A stretch of DNA of 64,000 nt from Collybiopsis luxurians FD-317 M1. Taxonomy: Eukaryota > Basidiomycota > Agaricomycetes > Agaricales > Omphalotaceae. Position numbers and translations under genes: made by a program. The stretch covers positions 733,708 to 797,707 of the forward strand of contig KN834767.1 of NCBI GenBank assembly GCA_000827265.1. The letters are read 5' to 3'. The notes under the pieces were generated by a model that did not search any database, was not told the origin of the DNA, and worked only from the letters and a program-made list of their open reading frames with translations. Below are positions 10,069-21,603 of the stretch, one piece after another (position 1 is the stretch's first letter; each line of letters opens with the position of its first letter).

Positions 10069-12559
10069 ATGAATTCTTTCTCAACCTCCTCCTACAAGGT
10101 TCATAGCTCGTATAATTCCGGCTCTCCTCAGCAGTTGGTCGAATCGATGAAATTCGGTCCCGCATCGAACCTCATACCCCGATTACTTTCACCGTCATCC
10201 ATTCGAACCACGAGCTCCTTTGCAGTTAATGTCCCTTACAAAATTAATGACAGTGACAGATCCGTAGATATAACTATACCTCCGGGATTCGACACGGAGG
10301 TGCTCTTTGTGCGTCATTCGAGTATCTTTCCGTTTTTCTTCTGAGTATTATTCTTTAGACATTTCAGCAGAAAAGATACAAACAAGTCATTGTGGAAACT
10401 TGGCCAAATTGGAGTACCAAGAAAGAGACTTATCACGCAAACTATAATCCTAGGGAAACTGGCAAATCCGCAATGCCTGCGCAAAAAAACCCTCAAAAGC
10501 TTAACCTCGCATTCCTCTACTTCGCCGACGGGGAGCGAACACCAGGACCCAGCAGGATGCTAAACATTTTTTCAGTTTGTGTTTTACTTTCACATTACCT
10601 CACTCGCCTCGACACTAATGATTTTGTAGGAGAGTAATGCAGATACTTTCACATTAACTGTTAGTTAAAAATGTTCCTGAGTTTTGAAACTCTTATCCGC
10701 ATTCTGTACGTAGATCATTTCCAGGGATAAAGGCGGATCCCCACCAACTCGTCCGGCGGATAGCGATATGTGTGTCGGTCTTGGTGTTCCCAGTAATCAT
10801 CATTAACCTTTAACATCCTAGGTATGCCAAAGTGATTCTTTATCAGTCCGACAACTTCCCACCTCCCGAAATCGACGAACAAGAAAAACCCAGGGGGCAA
10901 ATAAAGGACCAGGCCGACGAGCAGAACACTAAGCCCAATAATGAGGACGAAGCTCCGGATTTGGGCAACATTCAAGCTGAAATAGTGTACTTTTTCACCG
11001 AGACAAGATGCCTCTGCTCAAAATTGATTTACATTTCTCTAGACCTGGTCTCAATAAGGCATTCGAGTACTTCCTCTTTTTCAGAATCGAAAATGTCACC
11101 GGATTTCGAGATACGATGAAGGCCAAAATGATACCTAGAATTTCTACCGCTATGCTGGTCTTCGATATGCTCAAGAAGAAGCAATTTCCTGCGAATGGTC
11201 TGCCGAAAGAGGATTGGGAATACGTTGGATGCAGTGTTGGATTCTCGGCTATAGGCCTTGCCAAACTTGGTTTGACGGACTATCTATATGATGAGGCGTT
11301 CCAGCGCGGCCAGCGACGAGATGCAAAAGACTTGGGTGACAAAGGGACCGAGTCTGAGGGTGACTTCCAGGTAGAATGGGATGCCGAATTCCTCGGGGAG
11401 ATACACGGAGTCTTCCAAATCACCGCTCATAATGACAGCAAGGGCAAAGCTTTCGTTCGCCAATTGAAGAAGGACTTTGGGTATTCTAGGGGCATCCAAG
11501 TGATACAATCTATCTCTACAAAATTCCGGCCAATGCCGCACACCAGAATGGAGCACTTTGGCTTCCGGGACGGGATCTCGAAGCCAGAGATCAAAGGTTA
11601 TACATTCGATGACGAGCTTCCAATTCGTTTCCCTGGATCCCCCATTGTTGAGCCTGGATGCCTGCTGATGGGCCGAAAGGGAGACTTGGAGAAGGACAGG
11701 CGACCTGCCTGGGCCGTTGATGGCTCGTTCTTTGTGTTTAGGAAGCTCAAGCAATATGTCCCAGAATTCCACAATTTCCTGCGACAGAATGGGACCAGGC
11801 TATATCCAGATTTGAAGCCCGATGATGCTTCCCATAAGTTAGGAGCCAGGATGTTTGGACGTTGGAAGAGCGGTGGGTCATCACACCTTCGACAGGCCGC
11901 CGTCTAACTAATTATGTTTTTACAGGGACACCCGTCGTCCTCTCCCCCGATCGAGACGACGAATCCATCTCTAATGATGATAAGCGGATTAATAACTTCC
12001 AGTACCCCGGCGACCAATCAAAGTGCCCATTCGCAGCTCATACGCAGAAATCTTATCCTCGTGGTAATCTTCCTGGAAGCAACGATCATGTGTGAGGATT
12101 ATTCTTGGGAGATGCTTTGTATTTCAGCTACCTACTTATCTGTCAACAGATTCAGACGAGCTAGTATTACTTATGGCGGGGAGCTGGACGCATCTGAAAC
12201 CGAAACAACCAAGAATGACCGGGGATTACTATTCCTGTGTTATCAGAGTAGTATCGAACGCGGGTTCAAATACATACAACAGAGTAAGTGGCATAATCCA
12301 CCGCTGTCGATAACTGACGCGTTTTCCACACTTTCTTTTAGGATATAACAATCCCGATTTCCCTTCGGCGAACTTGCGAGCGGATTCTCCAGGTTATGAT
12401 CCTATCATGGGAACTATTCCACGATACATGACTGGCCTCAACCTCACTAAAACGAGTGAGAAACTCTCTGTTCCTCTTCAATTTGTCGAAGCAAGGGGAG
12501 GGGAGTATTTCTTCATGCCGTCGATTTCTACTTTGGACAAGATCGCGACAGATTCTTGA
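10069..12559 (+). CDS. DyP-type haem peroxidase with N-terminal extension (copy 1)
   Basis: Nine exons are read: 10069-10308, 10368-10574, 10630-10659, 10714-10769, 10822-10986, 11043-11872, 11926-12091, 12150-12283 and 12342-12559. Together they give 2046 nt in frame (681 aa). The C-terminal part is a DyP peroxidase: DLGNIQAEIV start, the signature FGFRDGISKPEIKG with the catalytic GxxDG Asp, distal Arg in GSFFVFR, and proximal haem His in KCPFAAHTQ. DyPs are H2O2-dependent haem peroxidases that oxidise dyes, phenols and other compounds. The first about 190 aa are an extra module whose exon sizes and residues match the N-terminus of the neighbouring oxidase. Before it sits a remnant of the Ser-rich repeat found in the copy 2 locus. 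The homologous DNA continues upstream to about 9890 but with stops, so this copy seems truncated at its 5' end and the start is provisional. It converges on the oxidase gene. Confidence 0.85.
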
Positions 12560-13243
12560 GTGAACTATCAGCGGTTTGCTTCACCATCGGTTGTACTGTA
12601 ATGTACGAGCTTGCTGGCGACTGTTACTAGGCCAAATTCACGATGTTAGTATTTGATAGTAATGCAATCTTCATATAATGTCGCCGTGAGCCATTGACGT
12701 ATCATCAAAGATAACGCTCAATCTATTTTTGTCTCTCGCTCTGTATTGACGCAGTTTTGGGGAATTTCAAGTTTACCTTCAAAGTTCGAAGCGACAGAGC
12801 TTGAACTAGAGCCAGCGCTTGATAAATGATAAGATTTTGAGCGCTATTTTTCCTTAAAAGATAAACGTATCTAATTCTTCATTGTGTGACTTGCTTCTTG
12901 TGGACTTAACCAATGTCGCTCTGCAACGGGCAACCGATCAACTTTCTATCTCACACGGTTTTGGGTTTGCGAATACATTACATTTACTTTTCTAGTGTTG
13001 ACATCCATTGATAATATTGAGCCTCCTGTCTATTTGTCAAACAAGGATGGGTCGATTGATGAATAGATGGTGACACTTGGAACACATGCCTGGACGTCTG
13101 GTCCAGGATCCACTCCTAATTTTTGCCTAGTTAGGATCAGCCAATTACATGCGAGTGCCTACTCACTGTCAGGTTTCGTCGTCGATTGGCATTTCAGTTT
13201 TCAAAAGTTTGTCATTCACAATTTTTGGTAGAATTAAAAGACA
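12560..13243. other. convergent 3' intergenic region
   Basis: Between the convergent 3' ends of DyP copy 1 and the oxidase. No open frame of interest or repeat is visible. Confidence 0.4.
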
Positions 13244-16058
13244 CTATGCCAGTTGTTGCTGGCGTTTGAATAATTCTCGACCCAAATAGATATGCTTAGC
13301 ACCCTTCTTGTCATCCCATTCTTCAGACTCGCCCCATTCTTCCATAAATCTCTCCAGGATATCCTCCTCTGGATTTGGGTTTAATTCTGGATGAGCAACG
13401 AGCATGTCGTGGACGCATCTCCATGCACTGTTAAGGGCACCAACAACCCATCTAATGCCAAAGTTAGAATTTGATCCGATCGGGGTTTAAGTCGCGTGAA
13501 AGAACTTACCCATGGCAAGTACTAATAGCATCTCCGGCAAAGAAAAGCCTTTGTTTTTTGCCGGCAGGCATAGTTAAATGAGGATATACTTCTTGGAATT
13601 GACCTTCAGAGGAGAAATTAGTCGCATAAATAGAGTTTGTACGACCAACACACATACCTGGTCCAAACCAGGCAAAAGCTCCTACACAAATATTTGATTA
13701 GGGATAAGTTTGAGATTGACTAGGGAAAAAGGTACCTTGGGCGTAAGTATCCGCAGACCAATCCCAGGCATAGTAGTCAAGGTACTCGTCCCAAAGCTCT
13801 TTCACCGGCTTTCCATGAACTACCGCAAGATCGTTCATCACAAAGTCCAGAAGAATCTGCTCCTGGGGTGTATCGTATCCTTTCATGTGAACAGCAAGGC
13901 GTTGGGCGTCCAAAAGTCCATTATAAGCCGCAATAAGAACATTGGAAAGCTTTGTGTCTTTGCCGGGAATAGGCCCGTATGAGGGATAGACGATAGAGCG
14001 TGAAGGCCTGTCCGTGTAAGACTGTCCACCTACAATGCCCATGTCCTCCCACCACGGACGCTTGAATTGAATACCAATCTTCACGGATGGTTGATATTGA
14101 AGTTGGCGCATAGCACTTTTTTGCCCAGGTGATAGATAAATATCATCCAGATTAATGGTACGAAGAACGGAAAGAGAAACCGTGGAAATGACATTTGAAT
14201 ATTTGCCCGAGATGCTCTCAGGTTGTCTTCTCGGATCTTCCCTAGTGTCGACTTTGATCTCGATGACCTGGTTGTCATGTTTGGGTAATTCTTTGATGAC
14301 CGTCACTCTCTTGTAATACTTTGGTTTGATTTTCTGAGGTGGGCCCAAACTGAGTAGGAGGCATCCCTACGCTGTATGAAAAAAAGAAAAACCCACCACT
14401 TGTTCCAGCATTCCGTCCGTGAGATTACGGGTCCCACCACTTTGTAGCTAGGATTGATATTGACTTCAGGAAAGATATATAGAATTGACTTACTTGAAAC
14501 AGTACCAGTCAGGATTCGAACTCCGGGGATCGTCGAACGAAAGAGATGCGATCACGCTCTCAGTGAGCGCCATGTCAAACCCTCCGGACCTCCATTCCAT
14601 ATCCTCGATCCATCGGATAACAGAATCCGGATATCCCATAGCCTCTCGCATGTAACTTCGAACAGAGTGGTGATCGAGTCGCATGAGCTTTAGAAATGCA
14701 TCCTGGAATGGGAGATCCACGAAATACTTGCGAAGCGGTTCCAGAGTTGCTTTATAGAGTTTCGTGGTACCTTCGTGTAAAAAATCTTCTGGAATATAAC
14801 CGTCCTTGTTTTTCAAGCTTTTACCAAGCTTGAATGTGTCTGCGCTCGTTGTCCCGTTGTCATCCGTTTTTGAGTATGCCGATTGCTTGGCGCCAATCCC
14901 ATTGAAGTGCTTTATGGCATTGTCGCAACGCATTATGATTTTAATGAACCTATCATTGCCCATACCTAGCCTCTTTCTGGCGAGGTCAAATGTGCGGCGC
15001 ATTAGGAAGATATCGGGGAAACGCATCGCTCCGCATTCCTACTGTAGTATTAGAGCAAAACGAGGACGTGAGATGGTCATCACTTACGAAGTACTGGTAG
15101 GGATGATCAGTCATATGCTTGGTGAAGACATGGGTGAGGATGCGCCCTCCGTGCCGCCCAGATGCTTCGAGGATCTCATAGTTTATGCCGAGACTGTCGA
15201 GTATCATAGCGGCGTAAAGACCGGCACAGCCAGCACCAATGATTGCGACGGGCAATTTCTTCAAATCGGGAGGAGGCATGTACAGAGGACCGGGGACCAG
15301 TGTTGCTGGGTCGATACCCATATCTTTGCTGAAATCATCCAGAACTTGCCCTGTTTTTTTGGCGGCTGCCAATTCAGCTTCGGTCGCCGGTGCTGCTTGC
15401 CCAGGGCCCTTGGGTTGCGGGTCGGTATTGATAAGGTAGACTGTCGCATACCTAAATGATTTGTCAGTTACATGACGAAAAATATGTACTCGTCACTGAC
15501 ATATCGCTAGCTGACAAGCTAGTAGGCGCAGCCGAACCAGGCTTGTCCTTGGTCAGGATCTATTGCTCCATGGATTGAATCAATGCTTTTCAGGCAGGAG
15601 AATCGCAGCAACGAACGGTAAAAGTTAGAGAATCATCCCCAGGTTCCTGCGAAAGGCAACATCGGCATAAATTGATTTTAAGGGACTACAACAACCTGTC
15701 ACAAACCTGGAGGACGTAGAGTTCGCTGCACGGTGTCTGGTCGCGTCCACAGCGGAAGCCAAGGCGTAATTCAAATTGCTCCTCACGCGGAAGGTGTTCG
15801 GTCTCTACAGTTTCACCGGGTTCGTCGTTCAAGTACCAGTGGAATTCTTCATCGTTAGGGTCTTCCTCAGGGGGAAACGATTCACAAATTCCTTGCTTGT
15901 ACTGCTGATTAAAGACCTGATAGCAAACGATGGATATTTTTCAAGTCATCGATGTCCGCAATACTTACAAAGGACACCTCTGCCTTCCATGCAGGTGGTA
16001 TCGTGATTACTGCGGACGCGTCTGCGTTGTCTATCTGGATATTGGGTTCGCCTTGCAT
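13244..16058 (-). CDS. FAD-dependent amine/L-amino-acid oxidase with N-terminal module
   Basis: Eleven exons are read (16058-15969, 15916-15707, 15646-15617, 15559-15501, 15451-15088, 15038-14494, 14439-14397, 14366-13737, 13682-13658, 13603-13510, 13451-13244), 2298 nt in frame (765 aa). The FAD Rossmann motif is VAIIGAGCAGLYAA with a downstream acidic strand end (EILEASGRHGGRI). The C-terminal flavin motif is RLFFAGDAISTCHG joined across an intron to WVVGALNSAWR. The middle region is the helical substrate domain (AMRFPDIFLMRRTF, SGG-like loop). This matches fungal L-amino-acid oxidases of the flavin monoamine oxidase family, which turn amino acids into 2-oxo acids, ammonia and H2O2. No signal peptide is seen. 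The first about 130 aa (exons of 90, 210, 30 and 59 nt) are an extra module shared with DyP copy 1. It sits between two DyP genes. Amine rather than amino-acid specificity remains possible. Confidence 0.85.
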
Positions 16059-16802
16059 GAGTGAAGGATGGGGACTGGAGATGAGTTATTGTCATAACTT
16101 ATCCGTTTTAACGTGAACTTCATTGCGCAAAGAGAGGGCTCGCGTCCGAGGAAAGAATCTGCAGCTTCAATTTAGATTTATCGATACACGTTGATATGCT
16201 AGACAGGCGACTTTAGTGCTGGTAGAGTCACAGGTCCGGTTGAGAGATCGAATATTGATCCTGCCTGCCATCCACATGATGCCCCATTATCTGCACCCCA
16301 TCTTAATTAGACCTCAAATACCAGTACAAATCGATGTGGCAACATTGTGCCAGAAGCGAGGCCATAGAAAACAGATCTCAAGACAAAGACCTGATCTCTG
16401 TACGACGCCGTTGGATACCCGCTGAGAATGTCATGTTCTTCTAATGCCACAATCCAAGGACCAACCATGATCAGTACAAGGAACTTCCCGCGGGAGTACA
16501 CGACGCGCAGCCAAGTTTTGGTTTAGAATTCAAATATCTGTAAATTCATTGATTCATCGATCAACCCTTCCTTATAGATGGGAAGCTGACTTCAAGACGT
16601 AATTGAACTTCCATCCATAAGGGACGCTGGCCGAGGTGACGCGAGGTGACGCGCCAATGTGGCCAATAGGAAAATTGAATTGCCATAAAAAGCAAATGGA
16701 AAGAATCTGTATTCGACACTAATATTATAGATCTGGCATAATAAAGGAACCAGCTGGTACCTCTACAATACCGGTACTACCTAGGGCTAACCAATAATTG
16801 AT
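16059..16802. promoter_or_regulatory. oxidase upstream region, duplicated at 24370-25210
   Basis: The segment upstream of the oxidase start (about 16090-16520) resembles, in the same orientation, the region upstream of the oxidase relic (24370-24520) and further the segment at about 25050-25190 upstream of the MFS gene (shared cccgctgagaa and gatcagtacaag runs). It is probably an ancestral promoter shared with the transporter. No gene is visible in it. The part near 16640-16800 is the 3' flank of DyP copy 2. Confidence 0.45.
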
Positions 16803-18740
16803 TTAAGACCTTGTCGTAATTTTGTTCAAAGTAGAAATCGACGGCATGAAGAAGTACTCCCCGCCCCTTGCTTCGACAAACTGAAGAGGTATGGAGAATT
16901 CATCGCTCTGTTTATGCGGATCCAGCCCAGTCATGTACCGTTCAGCAGTCCCCATAACAGGATCATGACCTGGAGAATCCGCTTGCAAGTTCGCCGAAGG
17001 GAAGTTAGGATTGGTGAATCCTAATAATGTAGGCGTATTTAATGGAGGTATCAAGAGCGGTGAATGATGCCACTTACTCTGTTGTGTGTATTTGAAACCG
17101 CGCTCAATACTACTCTGATAGCACACAAATAGTAATCCTCGGTCATTCTTGGTTGTTGATGTTTCAGACGCGTCCAGTTCCGCCCCGTAAGGAATACTAG
17201 CTCGTCTGAATCTGTTGAATGTCGAAGGCAGATAAGTAGGTGGCTAAAACATAAAGTGTAACCCCAGGAGGTTACTCACAAATGATCGTTGCTTCCAGGA
17301 AGATTATTTCGCGGATAAGATTTCTGCGTGTGAGCTGCGAATGGGCAAGTCGATTGATCGGCAGGGTATTGGAAGTTGTTGACCTGCTTGTCATCATTCG
17401 AGATAGACTCGTCGTCTCTCTCGGGAGAAAGGACGACGGGAGTCCCTGTGGAAACGTTGTTACTCAGACTGCGGAATGCTGAAAGTATAATGACCCACCA
17501 CTCTTCCAACGTCCAAACATCCTGGCTCCTAACTTATGGGATGCATCATCAGGCTTTAAATCTGGATATAGCTTGGTCCCATTTTGTCGCAGGAAATTAT
17601 GGAACTCCGGAACATATTGCTTGAGCTTCCTAAATACCAAGAATGAGCCATCAACGGCCCAAGCAGGCCGTCTGCTCTTCTCCAAGTCTCCTTTTCGTCC
17701 CATCAGTAGACATCCAGGGTCAGCAATGGGAGATCCAGGGAAACGAATAGGGAGCTCGTCATCGAATGTATACCCTTTGATCTCTGGCTTCGAGATCCCG
17801 TCCCGGAAGCCAAAGTGCTCCATCCTGGTGTGCGGCATCGGTCGGAACTTTGTGGATATTAACATGACCTGCTTGATTCCATTGGAGTATGAAAAGTCTT
17901 TCTTGAGCTGAGAGACAAAGGCTTTTCCTTTGCTGTCGTTATGAGCGGTGATTTGGAAGACTCCGTGTATCTCCTCGAGGAATTTGGCATCCCAGTCAAC
18001 CCGGAATGTACCTTTAGACTCGGTCCCTTTGTCACCAAGGTCTTTCGCATCGCGTCGCTGTCCTCGGTGAAATGCCTCATCGTACAAATAGTCTGTCAAC
18101 CCGAGTTTGGCAAGACCTATCGATGAGAAGCCGACACTGCATCCAACATAATCCCAATCATTATTCGGCACACCATTCGCAGGAAACTGCTTGTGCTTGA
18201 GCATATCGAAAACCTGCATAGCGGTAGAAATCTTGGGTATCATCTTGGCCTTCATTGTATCTCGAAATCCGTTGACATTTTCAATTCTGAAGAAGAGGAA
18301 GTACTCGAATGCCTTATTGAGCCCAGGTCTAGAGAAATACAAGTAAGTGGGAGCTGAGGCATTTTGTCTCGGGTAAAACATACACTATCTCAGCTTGAAT
18401 ATTGCCCAAATTCGGATTTTCGTCCTCCTCCTCGAGTACCGGGCACCGCCGGTTGCACTGGCCATTTATGTGCCCATTGAGTTTTACGTTGTCAGTGGTT
18501 CCGGCAGGCGGGGGGTTATTGGACTCAGAGGAGATTACTTTAGCATACCTAGAATGTGAGAGGTCAATAACGATTAGTAGGATGACCAAGACCGACACAC
18601 ATATCGCTATCCGCAGGACGAGGTGTAGGTAGTCCGCCTTCTTCTCTCGAGGTGATCTATGTACAAGATATGGTTAACATATTTAGAAATAAAGAACATA
18701 CGCAACGAACCTTTGACATGAAGTTCACTACGTAACTGTC
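16803..18740 (-). CDS. DyP-type haem peroxidase (copy 2), probably the 3' half of a fusion gene
   Basis: Exons read are 18740-18711, 18656-18601, 18548-18384, 18328-17499, 17445-17280, 17211-17078 and 17020-16803. Their sizes (30, 56, 165, 830, 166, 134, 218 nt) are identical to the matching exons of copy 1. Catalytic features are present: FGFRDGISKPEIKG, distal Arg in GSFLVFR, and haem His in CPFAAHTQ. The H2O2-dependent oxidase chemistry is as in copy 1. If it is a separate gene, translation could start at the ATG at 18719 (MSK). However, the preceding 57-nt intron (18741-18797) joins it in phase 0 to the DapA-like/repeat reading frame, giving 4284 nt without a stop. I favour one fused gene, 16803-21603. 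Its orientation is opposite to copy 1, so the two loci form an inverted duplication around the oxidase. Confidence 0.85.
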
Positions 18741-18797
18741 CTACAGAACCATTAGTACCGAGGCAAGTGAGGTACAACTTGAAAGGAAAGTGCTTAC

Positions 18798-21603
18798 CTG
18801 GGGGGGTATGAGGCCCGATCTAGGGCTATATTCTATGGATTTGACTAACTGCCCAGAGAAACCGGAATCATACGAGTCATGAACTTTGTAAGAGGCATCA
18901 TGCATTGGGGAAGAATTCATGGAGCGAATGGATGACGGTGAAAGTAGTTGGGGTGTGAGGCTCGATGAGCGGCTGGATGTAGTCGATTCGACCAACTGTT
19001 TAGGGGAATTGGATAGTGAAAAGTGGTCCATGGTGTGAATGGACGACGGTGAAAGTATGAGACTCGATGCACCGTTATCATTTGTCGATTCGAACAACTG
19101 CTGAGAAGCATTTGTTAGTGAAAAGTGGTCCATGGTGCGAATGGGGCTCGATGCGCGGCTGTTTCTTGTTGATTCGACCAATTGCGGAGACGCATTCGAT
19201 AGCGGAAAGCGGTCCATGGTGCGAATGGACGACGACGAATGTACTTGGGGTGTGCGGCTATCTTTTGTCCATTCGACAAACTGCTGAGATTCATCCGATA
19301 GTGAAAAGCGATCCATGGTGCGAATAGGGCTCGATGCACGGGTGCCTTTTGTCGATTCAGTCAACTGCTGAGAGCCGTTTGATGTTGAAAAACGGCCCAT
19401 GGAGCGAATGGACGATGGCGAATGTACTTGAGTTGTGAGGTTCGATGTGCGGGCGTCTTTTGTCCATTCAACCAATTGCTGAGCGCCATTCGACGAAGAT
19501 TGATCCATGGTGCGAATGGGGCTCGATTCACGGCTGCCCTTTGTCGATCCAACCAATTGATGAGAGCCATTCGACGTTGAAGAACGGCCCACGGAGCGAA
19601 CGGACGACGGCGAATGTACTTGAGATGTGATGCTCGATGCGCGGCCGTCTGGTGTCGATTTAAACAACTGCTGAGAGGCACTGGTTAGTGAAAAGTTGTC
19701 CATGGTGCGAATGGGGCTCGATACGCGGCTGTTTTTTGTCGATTCGACCAGGTGTTGGGTGGGAGAAAAGCGGTCCATGGTGCGAGTAAACGACGGTGAA
19801 ATCACTTGGGGTGTCGTGCTCAATGTGCTGCTGTCTCTTGTCCATTCAACAAATTGCTGAGAGGCATCGGATGGTGAAAAGTGGTCCACGGTGCGAATGG
19901 AGCTCGATGAGCGGCTGTTTTTTGTAGATTCAATCGGCTGCTGAGAACCATTCGATGTTGAAAAGTGGGCCATAGTGATGAACGACGGTGAGAGCACTCG
20001 GGGTGTGGGGGTCGATGCGGGGCTATCTTTTGTCCATCCAACCGATCGCTGAGAGGCATCAGTTGGTAAAAAGGGGTCCATGGTGCGAATGGAGCTCGAT
20101 GCACTGCTGTCTTTGGTTGATTCAATCAACTGCTGAGAGCCGTTCGATAGTGAAAAACGGTCCATGGTGCGAATGGATGACGGCGAATGTACTTGAGGTG
20201 TTGGGCTCGATGCGAAGCCGTCATTTGTCCATCCAACAGATTGTCGAGAGGCATCAGATGATGAGAAGCGGTTCGTGGTGCCAGTAGAACTCGATGAGCG
20301 GCCGTTCTTCGTTAATTCAATCAGCTGCTGAGGTCCATTCGACGCTGAAAAGTGGTCCATAGTACGAACGAACGATGGCGAGTTCGATGTGGGGCTGTCT
20401 TTTGTCCAATCAACTATTTGCTGAGACGCATCAGATTGTGAGAAGAGGCCCGTAGTTCGAATGGACGACGATGAAAGCACTTGGGATGTGAGAGAATTTT
20501 CAATGTCAATCATATCCTGAACAGTTTTCCACCATTTTCCCTCCTTCGTATCCACATCACTTTGAACCAACTTGTCTAAACTGACGCTCAACGACTGTCC
20601 TCGCATCATCCCATATCCATATCCAAACTGTCTTGCCACAATCGCCCTCACAACCGCCAGTCCACCAATCTTCCACACCACCCACTCCGCTGCCGCTACT
20701 TGTCTCTGCAGAACGAACGCGTCCGCCAATTTAGACCCATTCCTCGATGGATCCTGTTGATATTCAAGGAAGAGTTGATAGATTTTTACATGAACTCTCG
20801 GCAAAACGTTAACAAGAGCCCCGATGACTCCTGCGCCCCCTGCTAGAAGGGTGTGCAAGAGAATGTCTGATTGGCCTGCAAATGTAGCAAATGTGGATTG
20901 GTAGTCAAATTCTGCAGAAAGCCGCTGGATCTCGCAAAAGCTTCCGCAGCTTAATCTAGTGCCGACGATGTCGGGGTGGACCGCTAGTTCGGAGACGATG
21001 TCAGAGTCCGAGTCGATTCCCGTTGTCACGGTGGGGAGGTTGTGGATCATATAAGGGATTGGAGAGGATGAAGCGACCTAGGAATGAAAGTTATTCATTC
21101 GAATTAGAGTGTGCCGTTCCAGCCTTCGACTCACATCACTATGAAACGCCACTATCTCATTCACAGTCAACGCAGTATTCCACGTATTCGGTGTTGACAC
21201 TGACACCCATCCCGCCCCAGCCTCGTGAGCTTCCGCACAAAGCTCCTTCGTCTCACTGGCAGACTGAGCTTCGGTTTCAGCGATAACCATTACGCTTTGG
21301 TATCCAGCGGAATCGAGAGTTTCTCGAGCGAAAGAAATGGGTTTGGATCGTTCGGAGCGGGAGAGGTGAAGGGCTTCGCCGTTGAGGACTTCGATGAGAA
21401 CGCCTGTTACGCCGCTCTGGAAATTGTTTAGTATTTCCGGGGATGTAAGGATGTAATATGGCATATGGTTGCAAGCCTACCTCGGCCAACCATAGAATGT
21501 GTTTAGCATATGATTCCCAATCGATATCCTCGCTCTCATGGTGGAAGAAGAGGACAGCGGGGGCGTATATGCCTGGTGGGGGCGGAAAGCTGAAATTTAG
21601 CAT
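18798..21603 (-). CDS. DapA-fold pseudoenzyme with Ser-rich repeat tail (5' half of probable DyP fusion)
   Basis: Three exons: 21603-21481, 21416-21135 and 21077-18798. Residues about 1-320 are a dihydrodipicolinate synthase/N-acetylneuraminate lyase-type TIM barrel. The opening is PPPPGIYAPAVLFF, then LNGEALHLSRSER in the place of the GxxGE loop, and SPIPYMIHNLPTVTTGID. In active members the IYNxP motif holds the catalytic Tyr and VGTKxTCG holds the Schiff-base Lys. Here they read IHNLP (His about 147) and VGTRLSCG (Arg about 176), so both key residues are replaced and classic aldolase chemistry is unlikely. From about residue 320 to 895 there is a tail of Ser/Thr-rich repeats. If the donor gtaagc at 18797 is not used, the frame ends at a stop at 18741. 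If it is used, the frame continues into DyP copy 2. Confidence 0.8.
18860..20490 (-). repeat. coding tandem repeats, about 24-30 aa units, in the DapA-like protein
   Basis: The unit resembles SPSSIRTMDRFSLSNGSQQL followed by (I/V)ESTK plus a variable Ser-rich stretch. It recurs roughly 18 times with moderate divergence. Core positions are RTMD or RTVD, a following F/S-rich piece, then QQL(I/V)(E/D)xT. Units of two length classes alternate, with and without a TPQVxSPSS insert. A single related unit survives at 10021-10220 in DyP copy 1. Such Ser/Thr-rich repeats are typical of flexible, heavily modified linkers. Confidence 0.8.

Noticed and set aside
18549..18600. A membrane anchor (VLRIAICVSVLVILLIVIDL) in front of DyP copy 2
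   Set aside because: It appears only if the intron 18549-18600 is read through. The same stretch has a stop in DyP copy 1, whereas splicing at gtgtgt keeps both copies in the same frame as the oxidase module.
19067..20287. Several 60-100 aa frames on both strands over the Ser-rich repeats
   Set aside because: Shadows of the repeat array in the other frames.
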